A DNA stretch of 64,000 bases, taken from contig CAWJTR010000009.1 of the NCBI GenBank assembly GCA_963845735.1, positions 248,001 to 312,000 of the forward strand. The letters run 5' to 3'. This DNA comes from AP-15 sp963845735. Lineage in GTDB: Bacteria > Pseudomonadota > Alphaproteobacteria > ATCC43930 > CGMCC-115725. A program made the translations under genes and the position numbers. The notes beneath the pieces are model-generated. The model had not been told where the DNA came from and did no database searches. It saw only the letters and a list, made by a program, of their open reading frames with translations. Shown in pieces: positions 28,683-35,316 of this stretch (within the stretch, counting starts at the first letter, position 1; every line of letters starts with the position of its first letter).

Positions 28683-30206
28683 ATGGAAACGATGACCGCG
28701 TCCCGCGTCACGCCGCTGCGCGACGCCGACCCCGAGCTGATCCGCACCCCGCCCTATAACAGCGAGGCCGAGCAGGCGTTGCTGGGCGCGCTGCTGATCA
28801 ACAATGCGGCCTATGCCCGAGTGTCGGAATTCCTGCAGTCGGAGCATTTCGGCAACGCCGTGCACGCCCGCATCTATGCGGCGATCGGCAAACTGGTCGA
28901 GCGCGGGCAGATCGCCAACCCGGTGACGTTGAAAAATCTGTTCGACCAGGATGGTGCGCTGGGAGAGATCGGCGGCGCGCAATATCTGGTCCATCTCGCC
29001 GCTGCTGCGGTGACGATCATCAATGCCGAGGATTACGGGCGCGCGATCCACGACCTCTATCTGCGCCGCCAGCTGATCGCGCTGGGCGAGGATGTCGTCA
29101 ACGACGCCTTTCGCCACGATCTCGACGACCGGGCCGTCGAGCAGATCGAACGGGCGGAGAGAAAGCTGTTCGATCTGGCCACGGCGGGTCAGGCCGAAGG
29201 CGGCTTTCGCGACTTTGGCGCGGCGCTGACCAGCGCCATCACCATCGCCGAATCAGCGTTCAAGAAGAGCGGCAAGATTGTCGGCGTCGCGACCGGGTTT
29301 ATCGACCTCGACAAAAAACTCGGCGGGCTGCATCCGTCCGATCTGGTCATTCTCGCCGGGCGGCCGTCGATGGGAAAGACGGCGCTGGCGACCAACATCG
29401 CCTTCAACGCTGCCCGCGCCTATAAGCCGATGCGTCTGCCCGACGGCCGCCTGGGCGCCGAGGACGGCGCTGTCGTCGGGTTCTTTTCGCTCGAAATGTC
29501 GACCGAACAGCTCGCCACCCGCATCCTCGCCGAGGAGTCGGGCGTCTCCTCCGACCGCATTCGCCGCGGTGATGTCAGCCATGAGGACTTCGATCGCGTC
29601 GTCCTGGCGAGCCATCACCTTCAGGCATTGAAACTGTTCATCGACGACACCCCGGCGCTGACCGTCTCGGCGTTGCGCACGCGCGCGCGGCGGCTGAAGC
29701 GGCAGCAGGGGCTGGGGCTGATCGTCGTCGACTATCTGCAGCTGCTGCGCCCCTCGGTTCAGGTGCGCACGCTCGAAAACCGGGTGCAGGAGATCTCCGA
29801 CATCACCCGCGGGCTGAAGGCGCTGGCCAAGGAACTCGATGTTCCGGTGCTGGCGCTGTCGCAGCTGTCGCGCGCGGTCGAGCAGCGCGAGGACAAGCGG
29901 CCGATGCTGGCCGATCTGCGCGAATCGGGGTCGATCGAGCAGGATGCCGACGTCGTCATGTTCATCTACCGTCAGGAATACTATGATGGTCGTGAACCGA
30001 CAAAGCGCCCCGGGGAAGACGATATAAAGTACAATGAGCGCTACGATAAATGGCATGACGATCTTAACAAGATCCACGGTTTGGCTGAAATTATCGTGGC
30101 CAAGCAACGGCACGGCCCGATCGGCTCGATCAACCTCTATTTTGATGCCGAGACCACCAAGTTCGATAATTTATCGCGCCCCGATCACCTGCCGGCGGGA
30201 GTATGA
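28683..30206 (+). CDS. dnaB: Replicative DNA helicase
   Basis: 507 residues from the ATG at 28683; a second ATG at 28692 (MTASRVTP) is also possible. The N-terminal primase-interacting domain begins PPYNSEAEQALLGALL. The RecA-like motor has Walker A GRPSMGKTALATN, Walker B LGLIVVDYLQLL, and the conserved QLSRAVEQREDKRPMLADLRESGSIEQDAD block. It unwinds DNA at the replication fork. Intact. No intein seen. Confidence 0.96.
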   Translation: METMTASRVTPLRDADPELIRTPPYNSEAEQALLGALLINNAAYARVSEFLQSEHFGNAVHARIYAAIGKLVERGQIANPVTLKNLFDQDGALGEIGGAQYLVHLAAAAVTIINAEDYGRAIHDLYLRRQLIALGEDVVNDAFRHDLDDRAVEQIERAERKLFDLATAGQAEGGFRDFGAALTSAITIAESAFKKSGKIVGVATGFIDLDKKLGGLHPSDLVILAGRPSMGKTALATNIAFNAARAYKPMRLPDGRLGAEDGAVVGFFSLEMSTEQLATRILAEESGVSSDRIRRGDVSHEDFDRVVLASHHLQALKLFIDDTPALTVSALRTRARRLKRQQGLGLIVVDYLQLLRPSVQVRTLENRVQEISDITRGLKALAKELDVPVLALSQLSRAVEQREDKRPMLADLRESGSIEQDADVVMFIYRQEYYDGREPTKRPGEDDIKYNERYDKWHDDLNKIHGLAEIIVAKQRHGPIGSINLYFDAETTKFDNLSRPDHLPAGV

Positions 30207-30230
30207 CCGGCCGGTCGCGCCGTTCGAGAC

Positions 30231-31412
30231 TTGCGCCTGGTGAGCGCCGGCGTCCGTCATATCCACGCCCGGGTCCGCGGGGCCGCGGCGGCGAGTGCGG
30301 TCTTTGCGCTCCTCGACGATATCGCCGCAGCCGTGTCGGCCTTCGAGACCGCACCCGGCGAATGGCGCCTCGAAGCCTATCCGCGATCTCCGGTTCTGAC
30401 CCCGGACATGTCGGCGCGGCTCGCGCTTGCCGCCGCGGCGGGTGGCGGAGAACTCGTCGAGATCGGCGAGGAGAAACTGCCTGATCGCGACTGGCTCACG
30501 GAAAACCAGCTCGCTTTTCCGCCGCTGCGGATCGGCCGGTTCTTTGTCTATGGCTCGCATCATCGCGGCGGGGTGCCGGCAGGGGCGATCGGCGTCGCGC
30601 TCGACGCGGCGACCGCCTTCGGCACCGGCGAGCATCCCTCGACCCGCGGTTGTCTGCTGGCCTTGCAGACACTGGCGCAAAAGCGCCGGATAGCCCATCC
30701 GCTGGATATCGGCGCCGGGACCGGAATCCTGTCGATCGCCGCGGCCAAGCTGCTGCGGCGCAAGGTATCGGCCGGCGATATCGATCCGGGCTCGGTCGCG
30801 GTCGCCCGCCACAATATCGCGCGCAACGGCGTCGCCGGCCTGGTGCGGGTCGGCCACTTCCCGGGATACCGCGGCCGCGCAATCCGCCGGCGGCATCATG
30901 ACCTGATCCTGTCGAATATTCTGGCGCGCCCGCTGGCGCTGCTGGCCGCCGATCTGGCGCGTCACCTCGCGCCCGGCGGGCGGGCGGTGCTGTCGGGATT
31001 GCTGCGCCGCCAGGAGCCGATCGTGCTGGCGCCGCATCGCGGCCTCGGCATCGCCCTCGAACGCCGCATCGTCATCGGCGAGTGGTCGACATTGATTTTG
31101 CGCGCCGGGACAGCTCCTAAAATGCCGGCTGCGAAAATGGCGATGGGGGCCAAAGCCCCCATCTATCGATCAGGTTCGGGTCAAAGACCGGTCAGGCCGC
31201 CTTCCGCCGCCCGAAGACCGCCTCCTTCTGCGAAGGGGCAGGCTCCGTCCGGCGATCCCGCGGGGAATCGCCCTCCACCAGGGCGCGGATCTGCGAGCGG
31301 CGAACCCCGATATCGGCGAGCGAGCGGTCATCGAGCGCCATCAGCTCGGCATAAGCCCGCTCCCGGCGCCGCCAAGCCGAAAAAGCCTTACCGGCTGAAA
31401 CGAAGAGGTTGA
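30231..31412 (+). CDS. prmA: Ribosomal protein L11 methyltransferase (C-terminal extension doubtful)
   Basis: The first ~295 residues are PrmA: FGTGEHPSTRGCLLAL, SAM motif LDIGAGTGILSIAAAKL, and DLILSNILARPLALLA, the NP[PF]Y-like site. The family normally ends near WSTLILR (about 31110). Here the frame stays open for another ~100 residues of Arg/Pro/Gly-rich sequence that lies antisense to the DUF1127 gene. I think a stop was lost to an indel or the tail is spurious; the reliable part is 30231 to about 31115. It trimethylates L11. Confidence 0.85.
   Translation: MRLVSAGVRHIHARVRGAAAASAVFALLDDIAAAVSAFETAPGEWRLEAYPRSPVLTPDMSARLALAAAAGGGELVEIGEEKLPDRDWLTENQLAFPPLRIGRFFVYGSHHRGGVPAGAIGVALDAATAFGTGEHPSTRGCLLALQTLAQKRRIAHPLDIGAGTGILSIAAAKLLRRKVSAGDIDPGSVAVARHNIARNGVAGLVRVGHFPGYRGRAIRRRHHDLILSNILARPLALLAADLARHLAPGGRAVLSGLLRRQEPIVLAPHRGLGIALERRIVIGEWSTLILRAGTAPKMPAAKMAMGAKAPIYRSGSGQRPVRPPSAARRPPPSAKGQAPSGDPAGNRPPPGRGSASGEPRYRRASGHRAPSARHKPAPGAAKPKKPYRLKRRG
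31142..31163 (-). terminator. Perfect hairpin between prmA and DUF1127 genes
   Basis: Nine-base perfect stem (GATGGGGGC / GCCCCCATC) around CAAA. On the minus strand it follows the DUF1127 gene by 28 bases and is followed by GCCATTTTCG, a weak T run. It may end transcription from either side. Confidence 0.5.
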
Positions 31413-31422
31413 GAAACGACAT
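31192..31422 (-). CDS. DUF1127 small protein
   Basis: 76 residues from the ATG at 31422 (MSFLNLFVSAGKAFSAWRRR). The DUF1127 signature follows: ERAYAELMALDDRSLADIGVRRSQI. Proteins of this family are small, positively charged and often stress- or phosphate-responsive; some longer relatives bind RNA. A GGAG lies 10 bases upstream of the start. The unrelated C-terminal tail is hydrophilic. It is antisense to the doubtful prmA extension. Confidence 0.85.
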   Translation of the reverse strand: MSFLNLFVSAGKAFSAWRRRERAYAELMALDDRSLADIGVRRSQIRALVEGDSPRDRRTEPAPSQKEAVFGRRKAA

Positions 31423-31446
31423 TACATAGAACTCCGTGCGTCGCTT

Positions 31447-31460
31447 TTGCTGCACTGCAA
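31447..31460 (-). promoter_or_regulatory. TTGC-N6-GCAA palindrome upstream of the DUF1127 gene
   Basis: TTGCTGCACTGCAA lies 25-38 bases upstream of the DUF1127 start. It resembles the TGC-rich operators described for PhaR-type regulators in alphaproteobacteria. This is a pattern resemblance only; no polyhydroxyalkanoate gene is nearby. Confidence 0.25.
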
Positions 31461-31560
31461 CAGATTTGGTGTTGCGCCGCACCATCCGCTAGAGGGTTGT
31501 TGCAATTCAGCTATGCCAAGGCTTTGATGGCTAGGCGCGGCGCGGGATGAGGAGCTGGCG

Positions 31561-33600
31561 ATGACGATGAATGGATCGGCCCTGGACCGGGGCGAGCTGG
31601 CTCGGCTGCTGCGCGAGGCGCGGTCGGCCTATGACCCGGAAGCGGTCGAGGCGCTGATTGCCGGCGTGCTCGGGGCCCCGGCCGAGATCGGCGCCAGTTG
31701 GCATATGCTGGTCGCCGACCCGGTGACCCCGGCCCTCGCCGAGGCGCTCGAGGCATTGCGGGCGCAGATGGCTGCCGGGTACCACGACGGGCTCGCCCGC
31801 GCCGATTTTGCGCTTCTGCCTCGCGCGGAACGGCTTGCGCGCCTTCGCCGCGAGCTGACCGCGCGCGGGCTCGACGGCTTCGTCGTGCCGCGCTCCGACG
31901 AGCATCAGGGCGAATACGTCCCGCCGCGCGGCCAGCGCCTCGCCTGGCTGACCGGCTTTACCGGCTCGGCCGGCCTCGCGGTCGTGCTGCGCGACCGCGC
32001 CGCGCTGTTCGTCGACGGCCGCTACACCTTGCAGGCCGCGCAACAGGTCGACGGCGATCTGTTCGAGATCCATCACCTGATCGACGAGCCGCCGGCGCAT
32101 TGGATCGGCTTGGCCCTGACCGCCGGCGCCGTGCTCGGCTACGACCCGTGGCTGCACACTCCGCAAGAGGTCGAGCGGTTTCGCGCCGCGGCTGAAAAAG
32201 CCGGTGCGAGCTTGCGCGCCGTCGCCGACAACCCGCTCGACCGGGTCTGGCCCGGGCAGCCGGCGGCACCCCTGGCGCCGGTCGTGCCGCATGCCGAGGA
32301 ATTTGCCGGCGAGAGCGCGCAGTCGAAACGCGCCCGGCTCGCCCGCGGCCTGGCCGGGGAAGGGGTCGCCGCGGCGGTGCTGACGATGCCCGAATCGATC
32401 GCCTGGCTGTTGAACATCCGCGGCGGCGACGTGCCGCACACGCCGTTGCCGTTGTCCTTCGCCATCCTGCGCAACGACGCGACGGTCACCCTGTTCATCG
32501 ACCGGCGCAAACTGGCCCCCGGCCTCGACCGTCATCTCGGCAACGGCGTCGCGATCGCCATGCCCGATGACCTCGGGCCGGCGCTCGACGCGCTCGCCGG
32601 CGAGGGCGGGCTGGTCCAGGCCGACCCGGCGAGCGCCGCCTCGTGGATCTTCGACCGGCTCGACGCGGCCGGCGCCAGGATCCACCGCGCCGCCGACCCG
32701 TGCGTGTTGCCCAAGGCCTGCAAGAACACGGTCGAGGTCGACGGCACCCGCGCCGCGCACCGCCGCGACGGCGCGGCATTGACCCGCTTCCTCGCCTGGC
32801 TGATGCAGGAGGCGCCCAAGGGCGGCCTCTCCGAGATCGCCGCCAGCGACCGGCTCGAAGCCTTCCGCCGCGAGGGCGAATATTTCCGCGATCTGAGCTT
32901 CCCGACGATCTCGGGCGCCGGGTCGAACGGCGCCATCGTCCATTACCGGGCGATGCCCGAGACCGAGAAGCGGCTCGAACCCGGCACGCTCTACCTGCTC
33001 GATTCCGGCGCGCAGTATCTCGACGGCACCACCGACGTCACCCGCACGGTCGCGATCGGCGAGCCCTCGCCCGAGATGCGCGACCGCTTCACCCGCGTGC
33101 TGAAGGGCCACATCGCGCTGGCCTTGGCGCGCTTCCCGAAGGGGACCACCGGCACCCAGCTCGACGGCTTCGCGCGGCGCGGGCTGTGGCAGGCCGGGCT
33201 CGATTACGACCACGGCACCGGCCATGGCGTCGGCAGCTATCTCGGCGTGCACGAGGGGCCGCAGCGCATCTCCAAGGCGCCCAGCACCCAGCCGCTGTTG
33301 CCCGGCATGATCGTCTCGAACGAGCCCGGCTACTACAAGACCGGCGCCTACGGCATCCGCATCGAGAATCTGGTGCTGGTGCAGCCCTCGAACGGCGCGG
33401 CCGAGCGCGAGATGCTGGGCTTCGAGACCCTGACCCTGGCCCCGATCGACCGCACCCTGGTCGACCCGTCACTGCTCGACGACGACGAGATCGCCTGGCT
33501 CGACGCCTACCACGCCCATGTCCGCGAAATCCTGACCCCCCTCGTCGACCCCCACACCGCCCACTGGCTAGCCGACGCCACCCAGCCGATCGGCGGCTAA
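31561..33600 (+). CDS. Aminopeptidase P family protein (M24B)
   Basis: 679 residues, intact. It contains two creatinase-like N-terminal domains (about 85-390) and the pita-bread metallopeptidase domain with all five metal ligands: LLDSGAQYLDGTTDVTRT (two Asp), GTGHGVGSYLGVHEG (His), MIVSNEPGYY and GIRIENL (two Glu). It removes an N-terminal residue before proline. About 80 residues precede the first domain (ALDRGELARLLREARSAYD...), which classical aminopeptidase P lacks. An alternative start near residue 80 has no obvious ribosome-binding site. Confidence 0.9.
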   Translation: MTMNGSALDRGELARLLREARSAYDPEAVEALIAGVLGAPAEIGASWHMLVADPVTPALAEALEALRAQMAAGYHDGLARADFALLPRAERLARLRRELTARGLDGFVVPRSDEHQGEYVPPRGQRLAWLTGFTGSAGLAVVLRDRAALFVDGRYTLQAAQQVDGDLFEIHHLIDEPPAHWIGLALTAGAVLGYDPWLHTPQEVERFRAAAEKAGASLRAVADNPLDRVWPGQPAAPLAPVVPHAEEFAGESAQSKRARLARGLAGEGVAAAVLTMPESIAWLLNIRGGDVPHTPLPLSFAILRNDATVTLFIDRRKLAPGLDRHLGNGVAIAMPDDLGPALDALAGEGGLVQADPASAASWIFDRLDAAGARIHRAADPCVLPKACKNTVEVDGTRAAHRRDGAALTRFLAWLMQEAPKGGLSEIAASDRLEAFRREGEYFRDLSFPTISGAGSNGAIVHYRAMPETEKRLEPGTLYLLDSGAQYLDGTTDVTRTVAIGEPSPEMRDRFTRVLKGHIALALARFPKGTTGTQLDGFARRGLWQAGLDYDHGTGHGVGSYLGVHEGPQRISKAPSTQPLLPGMIVSNEPGYYKTGAYGIRIENLVLVQPSNGAAEREMLGFETLTLAPIDRTLVDPSLLDDDEIAWLDAYHAHVREILTPLVDPHTAHWLADATQPIGG

Positions 33601-33601
33601 T

Positions 33602-33632
33602 CGTCGTCCCCGCGAAAGCGGGGACCCAGGGC
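33602..33632 (+). repeat. REP-like 31-bp repeat, copy 1 (forward)
   Basis: A palindrome-bearing unit (CCCCGCGAAAGCGGGG core followed by ACCCAGGGC). It is the exact inverse of the copy at 33961-33991, so the two bracket the GIY-YIG gene. Confidence 0.9.
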
Positions 33633-33637
33633 GACCG

Positions 33638-33934
33638 CTACAATGCTAGCTCACCATAAAGGTCCAGCCAGCGCGGATTCTCGCGCTCGATCAGCTCCAG
33701 CTTCCAGGCACGTCGCCATTTCTTGATCCGCTTTTCGCGGAGGATCGCATCGGCCATGGTCTCGTGAAACTCGGCAAAGACCAACCGATGCACATCATAG
33801 TCCCGAACAAAGCCATCGACGATTTTAGATCGGTGTTGCCAAATACGGCTGGCAAGGTCGCTCGTGACGCCGACGTAAAGGGTGCCGTTTCGTCGGCTCG
33901 CGAGAATATAGACGCAAGGGCGCTTCTGAATCAT
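33638..33934 (-). CDS. GIY-YIG nuclease family protein
   Basis: 98 residues, the length of stand-alone UPF0213/YhbQ-type proteins. The GIY-YIG signature appears as VYILASRRNGTLYVGVTSDLASRIWQHR, with the downstream Arg and a Glu in REKRIKKWRRAWKLELIE. Such domains nick or cleave DNA by a metal-dependent mechanism; the role of the stand-alone proteins is unclear. The gene lies precisely between two inverted copies of a 31-bp repeat, an arrangement that suggests a link with REP-type repeat spread. Confidence 0.88.
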   Translation of the reverse strand: MIQKRPCVYILASRRNGTLYVGVTSDLASRIWQHRSKIVDGFVRDYDVHRLVFAEFHETMADAILREKRIKKWRRAWKLELIERENPRWLDLYGELAL

Positions 33935-33960
33935 ATCCCCGACCTGTGGTTTCGGGGCAG

Positions 33961-33991
33961 GCCCTGGGTCCCCGCTTTCGCGGGGACGACG
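33961..33991 (-). repeat. REP-like 31-bp repeat, copy 2 (inverted)
   Basis: Perfect reverse complement of the 33602-33632 copy. Together they form a 390-base unit enclosing the GIY-YIG gene. Confidence 0.9.
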
Positions 33992-34037
33992 CGCATTATA
34001 TCTACGCGCAACATATACGTGTTCAAATTCTTCACCC

Positions 34038-34068
34038 CGTCATTCCCGCGAAAGCGGGAACCCAGGGC
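34038..34068 (+). repeat. REP-like 31-bp repeat, copy 3
   Basis: Same unit in forward orientation with compensating changes in the stem (CATTCCCGCGAAAGCGGGAAC), so the hairpin is preserved although bases differ. This supports selection on, or copying of, the folded structure. Confidence 0.85.
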
Positions 34069-34155
34069 CATCTGTTCAGGCGCGCCCAGTCTCTGCGCTC
34101 GCAGCGAGGACGATAACTTGTTCAGATAATCCGCCTGATTTATTGGCGCCGCGAT

Positions 34156-34549
34156 CTAACCCCGCCCCTCGGCGGCGCGGCGCGCCCGCTGCGCTTCTTC
34201 CCAATTCCGTCCGTCGAAGAAATGGCTCGGCTTCAGCGCCGCCGGATCGACGCCGTCGAGGCAGCGCGCGTTGACGCTGATCTTGTCCGGGTCCGACCGC
34301 GGCACATAGAACGGGTGCATCCCGCAATGCCGGCAAAAGGTGTGCTTCGCGGTATTGGTGTTGAACTGATAGGTCGCGAGTTCCTCCCCGCCCTGCAACA
34401 GCTCGAACTCTTCCGGCGGCACGATCAGATGCAGGATCCCTTTCTTGGTGCACACCGAACAATTGCATTCGAGCAAACTCGACAGATCGGCCCGCACCCG
34501 GAACCGCACCGCCCCGCAATGGCAGCTGCCCTCGATAACTCTCGATCAT
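34156..34549 (-). CDS. GFA (CENP-V) family zinc protein (frameshift near the start)
   Basis: About 130 residues. Zinc-binding cysteines appear in order as GSCHCGAVRF, ECNCSVCTKKG and FCRHCGMHPFY, the pattern of glutathione-dependent formaldehyde-activating-like proteins. The function of most members is not known. From the ATG at 34549 (MIES) the frame must change near 34530-34540 to enter EGSCHCGAV. No operon partner. Confidence 0.75.
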
Positions 34550-35316
34550 CGCCAACCCCACCATCCCTGATCCCGCGGCGCATTCTAACACGCCCGCCGC
34601 GAAGTCATCCGCGATCCTCCCTCCCCGTCATCCCGGCGCAGGAGCGTGTGAAGGAATTGGTCTCGAAACGAAAGCCGGGTGCGGCACGGCCGCCGTGCGT
34701 GGTTCGAGACGCGCCTTCGGCGCTCCTCACCATGACGTACGTTATTGATAGCATTTAGAAACCGCCTCATCCCCGGCCTGCGCCGGGCAGGCTCTGAGGA
34801 AGCCGCAGCGCGGCTGTCTCGAAGGACGCACCGTGCCGACCCAGCCATCCTTCAATTCCTTCACACGCTCGCAGGCCGGGACCCATTTCCGCCATGGGCG
34901 CCGGCCCTCGCCGCTATGGTGAGCAGCGGGGTGGCTCCGCCATAAGGCTTCACCAGGATGCAGGCCATGCCCGATTTCGTCGTCGTTCCCGCGAAAGCGG
35001 GGACCCAGGGCAACGGCAGCTCGGTCGCCGCGGCGTCGAGACGAGTTGGTGGGATCCGGCCGAAATGAACCGCTCGCAGAAAGCATCTGGTCGTCATGCG
35101 CGGGCTTGACCCGCGTATCCACGTCTTGTTTCGAGCGTGAAGGCGTGGACGCCCGCGGAACTAGTCCGTGGGCTGAAGGCCCACAGCTCAAGCCGGCCAA
35201 GACGAAACTGGGAAGCGCGACTCCGTCGAGCAGCTCCTCAAAACAGCGATGCGCGCGGACCGCGAAATCGCCGTGATTTTGGTTTAGCCTCTCTCCCGCG
35301 ACAGGAGAGGCAGCAC
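34550..35316. other. Repeat-rich non-coding region
   Basis: 767 bases without a recognisable gene. It contains a REP-like copy (34981-35011), a degenerate palindromic stretch near 34764-34800 (CCCCGGCCTGCGCCGGG), a CATGCGCGGGCTTGACCCGCG unit near 35095-35119, and GC-rich fragments of the dispersed intergenic type (for example around 34700-34735). Several open frames exist, but all are Arg/Pro-rich and overlap each other. I read this as a mosaic of dispersed repeats. Confidence 0.5.
34981..35011 (+). repeat. REP-like 31-bp repeat, copy 4
   Basis: Matches copy 1 except for one stem position (TTCCCGCGAAAGCGGGG), forward orientation, about 300 bases upstream of the STAND-like gene. Confidence 0.85.

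Noticed and set aside
31531..33252. 573-residue minus-strand open frame
   Set aside because: Antisense shadow of the intact aminopeptidase P gene.
33602..35011. Possible CRISPR repeats or IS termini
   Set aside because: The 31-bp copies have irregular spacing and mixed orientation, and no cas or transposase gene is present. They fit REP-type elements better.
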